A stretch of DNA of 64,000 nucleotides, taken from positions 89,630-153,629 of the forward strand of contig JAHYJC010000003.1 in assembly GCA_019429275.1 (NCBI GenBank), in the 5' to 3' direction. The position numbers and the translations under genes were made by a program. Numbering within the stretch: position 1 is the first letter of the stretch; each line of letters begins with the position of its first letter. Shown in pieces: positions 10,001 to 19,700 of this stretch. Under the pieces are notes generated by a model. It had not been told where the DNA came from, searched no databases, and worked only from the letters and a program-made list of their open reading frames with translations. Origin of the DNA: Lentimicrobium sp. (GTDB lineage: Bacteria > Bacteroidota > Bacteroidia > Bacteroidales > Lentimicrobiaceae).

Positions 10001-10466
10001 CAACGACATAACAGATGTTATTTACATTGATATTCAGGCCTTCGACAAACGAAAAACTGTGGAAATGGCTGCAGAAATTGAGGCATTGAACAATTGGATG
10101 AGACAACACGAAAGAAAATATCTCCTGATTGGCCCCGGGCGTTGGGGAACACGCGACCGGTGGATCGGAATTCCGGTGAACTGGCCTCAAATATCAGCTG
10201 CTAAAGTGATTGTGGAAACCAGCCTGGAAGGCTATCCGCTTGATGCCTCTTCGGGATCGCACTTTTTTCATAATGTTACTTCAATGAATGTGGGCTACTT
10301 TTCGGTAATGCAGGAGCTGGAGAGGTCATATATAAAATGGGATATACTTGACAAACAGGAGCTTGTACAGCGAACCACATTTTTCAAACACGTGAGATTT
10401 GCCAAGCCACTTGAGATAAAAATGGATGGAAAAAAGAGAATGGCGGCGGCCATCTGGAGTGATTAA
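7005..10466 (+). CDS. Receiver-like plus PEP/pyruvate-dikinase ATP-binding domain protein
   Basis: A 1153-residue protein. After a GAF-like N-terminus (about 20-150) come two receiver-like folds: one degenerate (about 190-330) and one with an acidic pair (LLVEDS, about 345), a candidate Asp in LITDVKYD (about 415) and Lys in FIDKNSE (about 470). The centre is a PPDK/PEP-synthase N-terminal ATP-grasp domain with SLGGKGRGLAFI (about 605), AVRSSGLFEDSLMQPFAGIF (about 698) and SGVAQSYNYYP. The swivelling phospho-His domain and the PEP-binding barrel of true PEP synthase are missing, so it is not a complete dikinase. A conserved tail with LIGPGRWGTRDRWIG follows. It may phosphorylate or bind another protein in response to a signal; exact role unknown. 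Divergent from the degenerate response regulator. Confidence 0.75.
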   Translation: MNNTNDKNSDIRRLMHERRERLKELSAINQTTQVFREGKPVEETLQQLVMIFTAAWQYPEYTVVRIIFEGREYHSVGFKETSWVQRQQFETISGKKGNIEVFYTKEFIKEDEGPFLTEERQLIVNLANMITGYLNSTEARVILRKSLHSKEILEKTSVDTPAPVIASRQLLQKFLNKSNYDRDIYHDLMPFKVKEILLVANLYDAYSIEKEGRFSEHVLGEYHQLNLTSMPRITGVSSEEEIFAQLRSKHFDLIILMVGVEKKLPLQISRKIKEEYPYIPVFLLLNNNKDLSFFKEKPLIKYIDRIFVWNGESKVFFAMIKLIEDKINVENDTRIGLVRVILLVEDSPQYYSRYLPLLYSIVLEQTRRIIGDVSTDELYKVLRMRARPKLLLASSFEEARAVIDKYKDFLLSLITDVKYDRNGIADPNAGFELVKYARGINMELPIIIQSHDVENAKMAFELKTTFIDKNSETLVQDFKSFITHYLGFGNFIYRNTEGVQIAIARSLKEFESYLKVIPDESLIYHARKDHFSQWLMARGEIQVAKIINPAKVSDFENTEKLREYLIEVIQQFRNEQNRGKIIPFEESAILDESNVVSLSSGSLGGKGRGLAFINSLIYNYDFGKLLPNINIRTPKTSIIGTDEFEYFIDRNKLQEKVIEGLDYEEVKKLFLQANLTETLIKRLRLLLKYIENPIAVRSSGLFEDSLMQPFAGIFETYLLPNNHPDPNVRLRQAMDAIKLVYASVYSKIARGYIEAINYKIEEEKMAVIIQEAVGNRFENSFYPHISGVAQSYNYYPFSHMKPEEGFAVAALGLGKQVVEGEKAYRFSPKYPSTEINTPADQHKNSQVSFYAVDLAKEHLNLLEGDTAGLIKLDIDDAERHGTLRHLASVYDVENNRIVPGLTHAGPRIINFSNILKYNYIPLAQTIESVLDVVKEAMGAPVEIEFAVDLNRDSEMKASFYLLQIKPLIGSMEDYSFDPEKIDPEHVLMISEKGMGNGLINDITDVIYIDIQAFDKRKTVEMAAEIEALNNWMRQHERKYLLIGPGRWGTRDRWIGIPVNWPQISAAKVIVETSLEGYPLDASSGSHFFHNVTSMNVGYFSVMQELERSYIKWDILDKQELVQRTTFFKHVRFAKPLEIKMDGKKRMAAAIWSD

Positions 10467-10534
10467 CCGGATATTTCACAGGTAGAAATGAGCGTTTTTG
10501 GCCATTATGATTAACAGGACACCCGGTTTCAAAC

Positions 10535-11686
10535 CTATCTGAGAAATGAGGCAGCTTTATTAATAATCAGATCAAACCCTTGATTTACCATGTCATGGGC
10601 TCCCTGAACCGGAAAAGGATTTTCATGTGAATAGTTGTATGGGAAATCAAGAATTTCACTATTTGAAGGTTGAAACAATTCAGAGATGCCATCAGGAGGG
10701 ATCACAATATCTTTTTTTAGTCCGATGGCGTGGATTCTTCCGGCCATTTTTTCAAATTTATCTTTTCTCCATTCAGAAAAATTTTTTGTATCAATCATGG
10801 CCCTGAACGCTTGTCCTGCATTCTGACTATTAAGCAATCCTGCAAAAGGCCCTTTGTTGCGTAATTCCTGCACCAGGCGGCGCAAATAGAAGAATCTCAG
10901 GCAATGAAAAGCTTCCTCATCCATAATTAGTTTTGAAATTCCATTCATACGGTTGAATGGGGCACCGCCACAAAAAATAAACACACAGGAATCATTGATT
11001 TTACTATCTCCATAGGTAAGCATCATGATTTGCGACAGGAATGCACCGATTGAGTAAGCAAAGAAATCAACTTTTGTGTCTTTTTTCAATAATGGATGAT
11101 TTCCCGATTGTATCTGTGCAACTAATTTCATCAGATCCGCCAGGCTCTGGCTGCCCGATGTAAAAAAGCGCTGGGGTTTCTGGCTAAGCCTGATACTCAA
11201 TGCCAGATTTGCAAATGTAGCAGATCTGTTGCGGTTATTGCGAAGTCTGGTTTTAGCCAGTATGGCTGACATAAGCCGTGGATTGCTCCATGAGGATGGA
11301 GCGCGGTTCATATGAAACGAAATGGGGAATAATATTACCGGGCAATACAGGTTTTCTGCCAACTTGTGTGCCCAGGGCAGATATTTTACCCAATTGCGTT
11401 CATTCAGGCCATGCAGCAGTATGACTACCCGGTTAAATTCTCTCTTGTTTGCCGGATAAACCACCGGATAGAAAAAATCCAGGTTTTCAGGTATCTCTTC
11501 ATCCTTTAAAGTTTCAAGTTCGGAACCTGAAATTTTTTCTCCTTCGCCTTTTATTTCTTCAATGGAAGGAAATTCTGACAAAAATCGAAACTGGCTGATA
11601 TTGAGGTCTAGAGTAGGAACAAATACTGTATCCTCTTTAGGTCTGAAAACTTTGGAAAGCGTGCTATATGATTCTGAATAATTCAT
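10535..11686 (-). CDS. Alpha/beta-hydrolase-fold protein of unknown function
   Basis: A 383-residue protein with VILLHGLNERNW (oxyanion-hole strand, His-Gly) and VDFFAYSIGAFLSQI, where the usual GxSxG nucleophile elbow reads AYSIG with Ser as likely nucleophile. A late His (GAHDMVN, near the C-terminus) could complete a triad. This points to an esterase or lipase-like hydrolase. No signal peptide is visible. The start chosen is the ATG at 11686 (MNYSESYS); an upstream GTG would add ten residues. It is convergent with the dikinase-like gene and has no operon partner. It resembles a Bacteroidota family of uncharacterised hydrolases (perhaps DUF6051); substrate unknown. Confidence 0.65.
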   Translation of the reverse strand: MNYSESYSTLSKVFRPKEDTVFVPTLDLNISQFRFLSEFPSIEEIKGEGEKISGSELETLKDEEIPENLDFFYPVVYPANKREFNRVVILLHGLNERNWVKYLPWAHKLAENLYCPVILFPISFHMNRAPSSWSNPRLMSAILAKTRLRNNRNRSATFANLALSIRLSQKPQRFFTSGSQSLADLMKLVAQIQSGNHPLLKKDTKVDFFAYSIGAFLSQIMMLTYGDSKINDSCVFIFCGGAPFNRMNGISKLIMDEEAFHCLRFFYLRRLVQELRNKGPFAGLLNSQNAGQAFRAMIDTKNFSEWRKDKFEKMAGRIHAIGLKKDIVIPPDGISELFQPSNSEILDFPYNYSHENPFPVQGAHDMVNQGFDLIINKAASFLR

Positions 11687-11866
11687 TGAGCAGTTATATT
11701 TCTGCAAAGGAAACACAGATTGCCGTAACGGGCAAAAAAATGGGTTTTAAGCCGGGTTTTAGGGCCAGGAAGGCTTATACTGTGGTAAAACTTCAAATGT
11801 TGGGGTGAAATATTTTGCAAAAGCGAGGCTGTTGCTGTTCGTCTGGCTTTTAATCCTATTTTGATC

Positions 11867-11874
11867 TACCTTTG
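11867..11874 (+). promoter_or_regulatory. -7 promoter element TACCTTTG
   Basis: An exact TAnnTTTG element 23 bp before the ATG at 11897. It lies inside the longest possible reading frame of the LytTR gene and so argues for the downstream start. A clear -33 element is not visible. Confidence 0.4.
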
Positions 11875-11896
11875 TATTGAAGTCAAATCCATCAGA

Positions 11897-12739
11897 ATGT
11901 TCAATCTGCAGAATCACATACCTGCCTACCTGCTTGAGAAAGGGAATATAATAAAGCTAATACTTTTCACCGCTGCCTTTGCACTGGTCTTTATTAATGT
12001 TTACGCGCCTTTCGGAGTAAATGTGTGGTTCAATGTTACCCGTTGGACCCTGCTTTTATATTCAAGCATTATCATTCTTACCGGAGTTCTTGTAATTGTA
12101 ATCAGCAGGATTATTATGTATAAAACCCGCCGGATCATAAGGCTTAAGATATGGCAATACCTTGTTTGGGTGATGGCAGAGGTTTTTTTTATGGGGTTGT
12201 TTTACACCCTTTATCAGAAATATATTCTTGATGATTCCATTTTTTTTCCTGACCTTCTTGTAATTTCTGTTCAGAATACAGCCCTGGTTATACTCTTGCC
12301 ATATTCAGTTACATGGCTTTATTTTTCATGGATTGAAAACAAAAGAAAACTTGAACAGATCAAAGATCCGCAAAATTATGAAACTGCCAGAGGAATGATT
12401 CATTTTAATGATGAAAGGGGAACGCTTCGTTTTTCTGTTAAGGCCGACCATCTTATCTATCTGGAAGCCGCTGACAACTATATATACATTAACTATCTCG
12501 ATAATGGCCGGCCTGTTCGGAGAATGCTGCGCAACAACCTGAAAAGACTGGGAGAAGAACTTACAAATACACCCGTGGTGCGCTGCCATAGATCATATAT
12601 GGTAAACAGCAGTATGGTTAAATTGATCCGCCGCGAAAAGGATGGTTTATGGCTGGAACTTGATTTGCCCGAAGTGCTGAGCCTCCCGGTTTCAAAAACT
12701 TTTGTTAATGATGTGATGACAGTTTTTGCCAAAGAATGA
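11897..12739 (+). CDS. Membrane-anchored LytTR DNA-binding regulator
   Basis: A 280-residue protein with four predicted membrane helices in the first 150 residues (LILFTAAFALVFINVY, LYSSIIILTGVLVIVISRI, LVWVMAEVFFMGLFYTLY, LVISVQNTALVILLPYSV), then a linker and a C-terminal LytTR domain (about 185-280) with YLEAADNYIYI, RCHRSYMVN and LPVSKTF. LytTR domains bind direct repeats in promoters; membrane-bound forms sense envelope signals without a receiver. ATG at 11897 was chosen because a -7 promoter element lies just upstream and the longer frame would start within it. Single gene, no neighbouring kinase; signal and targets unknown. Confidence 0.85.
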   Translation: MFNLQNHIPAYLLEKGNIIKLILFTAAFALVFINVYAPFGVNVWFNVTRWTLLLYSSIIILTGVLVIVISRIIMYKTRRIIRLKIWQYLVWVMAEVFFMGLFYTLYQKYILDDSIFFPDLLVISVQNTALVILLPYSVTWLYFSWIENKRKLEQIKDPQNYETARGMIHFNDERGTLRFSVKADHLIYLEAADNYIYINYLDNGRPVRRMLRNNLKRLGEELTNTPVVRCHRSYMVNSSMVKLIRREKDGLWLELDLPEVLSLPVSKTFVNDVMTVFAKE

Positions 12740-12888
12740 AATAATGCTTATTTATCCGGAATCCCGGAATTGAGTTTTCAAAATCTGAAACGGTTGACCA
12801 GGAATATTTCTGTAAAACAATATCATGGCTTTAAGTCAACCATTGATTTTCCCCTGGGTTTTCGACTTAAAAATCACAGTTTTTGGTC

Positions 12889-14496
12889 TTATGGATTGAT
12901 TTTTTTATCGAATAAGGGAGATTCTCTATGTTTGGAGCCTGATTCGTAAGCATAGGCAATTCCGAGTAATACCGGTTCATTCCAGGCCCTGCCGAAAAAC
13001 GAAATACCGACAGGCAGCCCATCAATATAGCCCATTGGCACGGTAATGTTTGGATATCCGGCCATAGCGGCAGGTGAGGAAGATCCCAGCTGAAAGCTGT
13101 CTCCGTTAATCAGGTCAGTTATCCAGGCGGGACTGCCTGTTGGTGCAATGATGGCATCCAACTGGTGCTCATTCATAACGCGATCTATACCTTTTTCTCT
13201 GCTGCCTGTTTGCATGCCCGCCAGCATTTCAAGGTATTTCGCTGAGGTGAGCTCCTCTTTTTGTTCGGCCATCTCCAGGTAAAGCTGATTAAAGTACCTC
13301 ATCTCTGCAGTATCCGATTTGTTGAAAGCGATCAGCTCTTTAAGGCTTTTGATTGGTGCATCCGGGCCAAGCGATTGAAAATATTTGTTCAGTCCATCTT
13401 TATATTCAAATAGCATAACGTCAAAGGAATATTGTTCGACCCTGCTTTCAGTTATTTTCTCAACTTCGATAATTGTTGCACCTTGACTTTCAAGAAAATG
13501 GACAGCTTTATAAAAAAGAGAATCTACTTTATAATTCGCTTTCAGAGCATCCATGTAAATTCCAATCCTGGTGCCTTTTATGCCATCTTCTTTAAGAAAT
13601 TGGGTATAGTCACTGTAAACCTTACCCTGGTTTTCCAGTGTTTTTAAATCCAGGGAATCTACTCCGGTTAGCACACCAAGGCAAATGGCCGCATCTCTCA
13701 CGGTGCGGGCCATTGGACCCGGGGTATCCTGGGTAAATGAAATCGGTATGATACCGCTGCGGCTGAGCAGGCCAACTGTTGGTTTAATTCCGACAATTCC
13801 ATTGGCATGTGAAGGACAAACGATTGAGCCGTTGGTTTCGGTGCCAATGGCAAGAACACACAGGTTTGCAGCCACGGCAACTGCCGATCCTGAACTTGAT
13901 CCGCAGGGATTGCGGCTCAGGTTATAAGGATTCAGAGTCTGTCCGCCAAGCCCGCTCCATCCGCTGGTCGATAATTCACCTCTGAAATTGGCCCATTCGC
14001 TCAGATTGGCTTTGCCAATAATAATTGCACCGGCTTCCCGCAGTTTTTGCGCAATATAACTGTCTTTCATGGGATAAGAATCCTTCAAAGCCCTTGATCC
14101 GGCAGTTGTGGCCATTTTGTCGTGTGTATCGATATTATCCTTGAGCACAACCGGAATCCCATGCAAGGGGCCCCTGATTATTCCTCCGGCCATTTCCTTG
14201 TCAAGTGCTTCAGCAATCGCTAGAGCGTCAGGATTTACCTGAAGTATTGAATTCAGACAAGGCCCGTTTCTGTCCAATTCTTCAATCCGGTCAAGATATG
14301 ACTGAACCACCTGAGCGATTGTGAAACTGCCATCCCTATATCCCTGAGTGATCTGCATGATATCTGCTTCCATATGAACGAATGGAATAGATTCCTGAAC
14401 CAAAGTTTTCGGCTTATTCTGGCAGGAAATCAGAAAAATAGCGATAAAATACAGGATCAGGCTGCTGATGAACTTTGTTAGACTAACTTTTTTCAT
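12889..14496 (-). CDS. Amidase signature family lipoprotein
   Basis: A 535-residue protein with a lipoprotein signal (lipobox LISC, Cys at about residue 25) and a full amidase signature domain. The Ser-cisSer-Lys triad is visible: Lys in [11 protein letters not shown] (about 117), cis-Ser and nucleophile Ser within [18 protein letters not shown] and ETNGSIVCP. The usual ETDGS has Asn in place of Asp. It should hydrolyse an amide (peptide amide, aryl or fatty amide) at the outer or inner membrane periplasmic face. It is not GatA, because it has a lipobox and no gatB/C neighbour. ATG start; convergent with the LytTR gene. Substrate unknown. Confidence 0.88.
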   Translation of the reverse strand: MKKVSLTKFISSLILYFIAIFLISCQNKPKTLVQESIPFVHMEADIMQITQGYRDGSFTIAQVVQSYLDRIEELDRNGPCLNSILQVNPDALAIAEALDKEMAGGIIRGPLHGIPVVLKDNIDTHDKMATTAGSRALKDSYPMKDSYIAQKLREAGAIIIGKANLSEWANFRGELSTSGWSGLGGQTLNPYNLSRNPCGSSSGSAVAVAANLCVLAIGTETNGSIVCPSHANGIVGIKPTVGLLSRSGIIPISFTQDTPGPMARTVRDAAICLGVLTGVDSLDLKTLENQGKVYSDYTQFLKEDGIKGTRIGIYMDALKANYKVDSLFYKAVHFLESQGATIIEVEKITESRVEQYSFDVMLFEYKDGLNKYFQSLGPDAPIKSLKELIAFNKSDTAEMRYFNQLYLEMAEQKEELTSAKYLEMLAGMQTGSREKGIDRVMNEHQLDAIIAPTGSPAWITDLINGDSFQLGSSSPAAMAGYPNITVPMGYIDGLPVGISFFGRAWNEPVLLGIAYAYESGSKHRESPLFDKKINP

Positions 14497-14664
14497 GATT
14501 AAGAACTGCTTTATTTTGTATTGGATTTACTGAAATAAAGATACAGAAATTTATAGAAAATTTAATCTTACTTTTCAGTTACAAAGAATAAGTTCCGGAA
14601 TCAATTGCCGGCATAGGAAGTGTATTTCCATAAGCAATAAATGATCTTCAGAATGCTCGTGAAA

Positions 14665-15447
14665 TTATTGGTGAAGTTTCATTACCAGTCTTGCTACAAC
14701 AGAACGTGGTGAAAACCTCAGCATGAAAACCATGATTCTGTTCATTCTGCCATGAATTGCGAGCCTTTTTCCCTTCATCATTGATTTATATCCATACTGA
14801 GCCAGTTGGGTGGTGGTAGCTGGTTTCAATATCTTCATCAAAGTGGGATCATTAAAATCGGCACGTTCCTGAAATCCGCTTGCTACCGGTCCCGGACAAA
14901 GGGTTGTGACTGTTACTCCGCTTCCTCTGAGTTCCTGTGCCAGCGCTTCACCAAATGAAAGTACATATGCTTTTGATGCATAGTAAACCGACATCAGCGG
15001 GCCAGGCATAAAAGCTGCAATGGAAGCCACATTCATGATTCTGCCCGATTTTGAACTTCGCATTTCAGGCAGGAATTCCCGGGTAAGGTGGGTTAATGCT
15101 GTAATATTCAGGTCAATCATCTCCTGGTTCTTTGCCATCGAAGATGTTTCGAAAGCACTTAGATCGCCAAAGCCGGCATTATTCACCAGAATTTCAATTT
15201 CTATATTTTGTGCCCTGATTTCGTTGATCAACCTTTCACGGTTAGCTGCCAATGATAAGTCAGCAGGTATGGCAATTGCTTTAATGTTATGGTTTTTGAT
15301 CAATTGCCTGGCAATATTAGCAAGTTTTTCTTCCGACCTCGAAGTGAGCACAAGGTTATGCCCTTTTGAAGCCATTAAAACAGCAAGTTCAAATCCTATT
15401 CCGCCAGAGGCGCCGGTAATCAGAGTATAAGGTGTGAATGATTTCAT
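14665..15447 (-). CDS. Short-chain dehydrogenase/reductase (SDR)
   Basis: A 260-residue classical SDR with the NAD(P)-binding TGASGGIG at about 14-21, NNAG, catalytic Ser in MNVASIAA and YYASKAY (Tyr-x-x-x-Lys) at about 155. The TSRSEEKL segment after strand 2 carries Arg, which favours NADPH. The C-terminal tail (RMNRIMVFMLRFSPRSVVARLVMKLH) is typical of the DltE/YbbO-like SDR subgroup that works on hydrophobic or lipid substrates. The gap to the phosphodiesterase gene behind it on the same strand is 27 bp, so the two may be cotranscribed. Substrate unknown. Confidence 0.88.
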   Translation of the reverse strand: MKSFTPYTLITGASGGIGFELAVLMASKGHNLVLTSRSEEKLANIARQLIKNHNIKAIAIPADLSLAANRERLINEIRAQNIEIEILVNNAGFGDLSAFETSSMAKNQEMIDLNITALTHLTREFLPEMRSSKSGRIMNVASIAAFMPGPLMSVYYASKAYVLSFGEALAQELRGSGVTVTTLCPGPVASGFQERADFNDPTLMKILKPATTTQLAQYGYKSMMKGKRLAIHGRMNRIMVFMLRFSPRSVVARLVMKLHQ

Positions 15448-15474
15448 TGTTTTAAGATCAGGTCTTTTGAGTTT

Positions 15475-16698
15475 TTATTCAATAAGCATTTCCTTTATGG
15501 CTTCTCTGTAACCATCAGTTTTTGCTGGTACAATCCCCAGTAATTCAGCCAGCAATGAATATATGTGAATATTCTGAAACGATGGATGCACATATCCTCT
15601 TTTGAAACGAGGTCCGCAGGCATAGAATATGGCATGCATATCGGTATTTGCCTGATCATAACCATGAGTTCCACCCGTAAAATGTTTTTTGGGTTTGTTT
15701 AGTGTGATGCTCCAGGCTGAATCGGCAAACACAATCACATCACCAACCCTGGGGTTTTTGCCATAATTCAGATGTTCGGGAACCTCAGATGGTCTGTACA
15801 CTGAAATGCCTTTTAAAGGTTTTAGTGCAAGATATACCGAATCAACATAGCTTCCATCAGCATAAAGGTTGAAATTCGGATTTCCACCTTCGGGTCTTAC
15901 CGGCCAGTTTCCCGGGATATGTTCACTTAAAGCAATATTTCTTTCCGAGGAGATGGGACCCATTCCGTGATCGGACAATACTATAAAATTGATGCAATTG
16001 CCATTTGGTAAAGCTTTTATGCGTTCGTACAGTGTGCCTGTGATGTTATCCAGTTCAGTTACCATTTTCAGCGTGCGTGGATCGTCAGGTCCGTAATTAT
16101 GGCCAATCCCGTCAGGTTCATGGTAATAAGCCATGATCAGCGCGGGCCTTTGATCTTCCGGAAGGCTGAGCCAATGTATGATGGTGTCTATCCGTTGCGA
16201 AAATGGGATGTTTTGCTGGTATATTTTCCAATGATCGGGTTGCATATCTTGTATGGAGACATCTGTTCCAACCCAGAAATATGATGCTGTAACAAGACCC
16301 TGCTTTTGAGCGGTAATCCATATTGGTTCGCCACCATAAAAATCGCCGTTGTTGCGTGCTTCTTTATTGCCAATGGCGTAGGGTTTGTCCATCTCGCGGT
16401 CGAAAAACGAATTATTTACCAATCCATGATTATCAGGAACAAGACCTGTTGCTATGCTGTAATGGTTAGGAAATGTTTTAGAGGGAAATGAAGGGATGAG
16501 TGATTGTGCTTTAACTCCTTCAGCAGCAATCCGGTTCAGGGTTGGCGTGCTCGTTTTATCCGGATAATCCCAACGAAAACCATCAAGTGAAAGAATTACT
16601 GTAACCTGTTTTTCGTTGCATTGGGCACGCAGTGAATCAGGATTAATAAATAGAGCAATACCTAAAGCAAGTATGATGGTAAACCGGAGGAATGTCAT
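15475..16698 (-). CDS. Ectonucleotide pyrophosphatase/phosphodiesterase-like (alkaline phosphatase superfamily)
   Basis: A 407-residue secreted protein with signal peptide MTFLRFTIILALGIALFINPDSLRAQ. It shows LSLDGFRWDY (first metal Asp), FPSKTFPNHYSIATGLVPDNHG with the Thr nucleophile, DGIGHNYGP (metal ligands), LSDHGMG (metal Asp/His) and GTHGYD (last His). This is the complete two-zinc NPP set. It should hydrolyse phosphodiester or pyrophosphate bonds of nucleotides or lipids in the periplasm. ATG at 16698 chosen because it begins the signal peptide; a TTG seven codons upstream is in frame. It has its own promoter directly after the receptor gene's terminator. Confidence 0.88.
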   Translation of the reverse strand: MTFLRFTIILALGIALFINPDSLRAQCNEKQVTVILSLDGFRWDYPDKTSTPTLNRIAAEGVKAQSLIPSFPSKTFPNHYSIATGLVPDNHGLVNNSFFDREMDKPYAIGNKEARNNGDFYGGEPIWITAQKQGLVTASYFWVGTDVSIQDMQPDHWKIYQQNIPFSQRIDTIIHWLSLPEDQRPALIMAYYHEPDGIGHNYGPDDPRTLKMVTELDNITGTLYERIKALPNGNCINFIVLSDHGMGPISSERNIALSEHIPGNWPVRPEGGNPNFNLYADGSYVDSVYLALKPLKGISVYRPSEVPEHLNYGKNPRVGDVIVFADSAWSITLNKPKKHFTGGTHGYDQANTDMHAIFYACGPRFKRGYVHPSFQNIHIYSLLAELLGIVPAKTDGYREAIKEMLIE

Positions 16699-16716
16699 AA
16701 TATTTTTTTTGAAACA

Positions 16717-16724
16717 CAAAGATA
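16717..16724 (-). promoter_or_regulatory. -7 promoter element TATCTTTG
   Basis: TATCTTTG on the minus strand, about 18 bp upstream of the phosphodiesterase ATG, sits directly against the T run of the upstream terminator. Confidence 0.5.
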
Positions 16725-16725
16725 A

Positions 16726-16757
16726 AAAAAGGAGTCCCGGAATCCGGAACTCCTTTA
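16726..16757 (-). terminator. Intrinsic terminator of the TonB-dependent receptor gene
   Basis: On the minus strand AAAGGAGT and ACTCCTTT form a stem with a CCGG/CCGG extension and 3-nt loop, followed by a run of seven T. It lies 21 bp after the receptor stop codon. Confidence 0.85.
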
Positions 16758-16777
16758 AAAATTCACAAGAAATTAAT

Positions 16778-19700
16778 CTAGTTAAAGATGTACCTGACGG
16801 TCAACTGACCCTGCCATCTTGAACTAAGGATACCTGAATCGTCAATGCTCCAGGTTTCTCCTTTAGGTTTCTGGAATGAGAATTGAGGTTCGGTTGTGTA
16901 TTTATCTTCATTATCCTTCGTAAATCCCTGGAATCGGAGTAAAGGATAATTGCTGTAATAGGCTCCAGATGAGTAATAAATACGTCCCCAGTCTTTGTTG
17001 ATCATATTTCCAAGATTGAAAATATCAAGAGCAACCTGAAGTGTATTGCGTTTGCCACCAACATTAACATAGAAATCCTGTGCAATACGGAAATCAAGAA
17101 TATTGGTGAAAGGAGTACGCGAATGATTCCTTTCGGCATACTCACCACGACGGCCACTCAAATAATCGTCGGCTTCGATAAACGCATTCAGGTCAGTCCA
17201 TTGTTGATCAGCGGTAAGGGTTGTTTCGCCAACAGTAATGTCAACGAGGTTGATGTCGTTGCGATCTTTTGGTACATACATTAGCTCCAGAGACTGATTG
17301 TCTTCTCCCAAATAGTAATTTCTCCTGGTCACAGGATCCTGCCAGCCGTCGGCATAACCGTAAGAATAAAGTTCACCTGACTGACCTGTGTAAAACAAGG
17401 TAAGAGTAGTTGCGGTATGTTTCAAGTATTCTTTGCGGTATGAAAGATAGCCAACAATACGTGAGCCCATGCTGAAGTTAGAAACGGCAAAGTCAAGGTC
17501 GTTTTTACCACGTACGTTAGGAACGCGCCATTGTGAAGAGTTCTGAGAAGACACACCATCGTTCATTGATTTAGCACTACCATAAGAGTATGCTAAGCTA
17601 CCTGCAAATCCTTTATCGAAGGTTTTCTGCAACTGAGCGGTAATATTATAAGCGTGTCCTTCATTGGTATTTGTACCAAGAATAATGTCGGTATAAGCCC
17701 TGTTCTTATCGGTAACCGGGTCTTTGCCAAGATCGATCCTTGACCAGATCGGCCTGTTGTCGCCTGTACCGGTGAGTTCTCCGGTTTTGGTATACCTCAG
17801 GTTGTAGTAAAGTACATTATTTATGTTTTTAGTATATGTCACATCAAATGTTCCGATAAGCCCCCATGGAAGTTTTTTGTCAACTGCAATACTGGTGCGG
17901 AATACTTTGGGATATTTGAATTCTTTGGCAAAGATGTCCACCTGGCCCGAAGGCTGTGTTGGTGGTATTGATGGCTGATTGTTCCAGTTAGGGTTGAAGA
18001 TCAACTCAGGCGAATCGGCAGCAGTTACACGCATTCCACCTGTCATCACAGCGTTGTTCTGGAATGAAGCACCCGGCCAAACATAAGGGATACGGCTGGT
18101 AAAAAGGCCTGCTCCTCCACGAATCTGGAAAGTCTGGTCGCCATAAACGTCATAGTTGAATCCTGCACGAGGGTTCAGCATAACGGTTGGATCAGGCATT
18201 TGTCCGGTTTTTGCACCTTCAAGATCCCATCCGGCTGCTTCAAGCAGAGGAATTACGTTGTTGTTGAAATCTTCGTTCACCCTTGGATTGTCAAGGAACA
18301 TCGGAATATCTGCACGCAAACCAACAGTTACTTTCAGTTTTTCAGATACCTGAATTTCATCCTGAGCATAGAAACCAATCTGCAGTGCGTTGAATTCTGC
18401 TGCTGCTTTTGACCCGTCACCGGTTACATCATCAACTGCTGAGAAAGTGCGGTCGAACTGATATGCAGGCTGATTGGTTAAGAAATCGTCTATGCTGTTG
18501 AACTGGTATGATCCAAAAGCCTGACGAATAAAGAGGTTGTACATCTTATAGAACTCATTGTGTGTTCCGAAAGTGAAAGTATGCTTGCCTTTGTATATTT
18601 CAAAATTATTGGTCAGGGTGATGATGTCCTGATTCAGCTGGTTACCGGTTGAGAATTCTTCAGAACCAAAATAGATATTTGAGTTGCCATCTTTAATCCT
18701 TACAAATGGGAAGTTATTTCCCATTGGATCACGGTCGTCGCGAACCAATGTGAATCCGAGGATCAGACTGTTGCTCATGTTTGAGCTGATGTTGCTCTTC
18801 AGTTCAAGTGCTGTTGAGTTGGTTGTAGATGGGAAATAAATTCCGGAATTTGCAAAACGGATGTTGGTTGAACTTGAGTTTGAAGGTCTGGTTTCTATCC
18901 CTTTAGTATATTGGTGTCGAACCATCAGTTTATGAACCTTGTTGATGTTCCAGTCCAGGCGACCAAATATTTTGGTTCCTTCAAGAGTACGTGTTACATT
19001 GGTATATCCTCCCGGATCGTAGCCAAATTCATTTAATTTACTTACAAGCTGACCCATTTGTTCAGTTGTAACAGCTCCGTTGTAAGTTGAAAATTCAAAA
19101 GGCTGAGGAGTTTCATCGTTCTGAATTTCAGCATTCATAAAGAAGAATAATTTATCCTTAACAATAGGTCCGCCCAAACGGAAGCCATAAGTGTTGGCAT
19201 TGAAAGGATTTAATTTTTTTCTTTCAACAGTTTCGTCATCGGTCGGAGTTTTGCCGGCCATATTTTCGTTGCGCATTACGTAGTAAGCTGATCCCTGGAA
19301 TTCGTTATTACCGCGACGGGTAACAGCATTGATACCGGCTCCGGCAAACCCACCAAGCTTGATATCATAAGGTGCAATCTGAATAGAGACCTGCTCAAGA
19401 ATGTCCATTGAGAAAGGTGAAATTCCGGTTTGTCCACCGTTTGTGCCCTGGTCGGTAAGACCGAAAACGTCATTGTTAACAGCACCGTCAATATAAATGG
19501 CATTGTATCGGTTGTTTGAACCGGCAATTTCAATTCCACCATATTGTGTTACTCTTGATTGAGGGGTTAAACGGGTGTAATCGGAAAAACTGCGTCCTAC
19601 TGATGGCATACGTTCAATGGTCTGAAGGCTTACGTTGGTTTCAGCACCTGTACGGTTACCGTCAAAAATATCGTAGCGGGTTCCCACAACCTCTACACCT

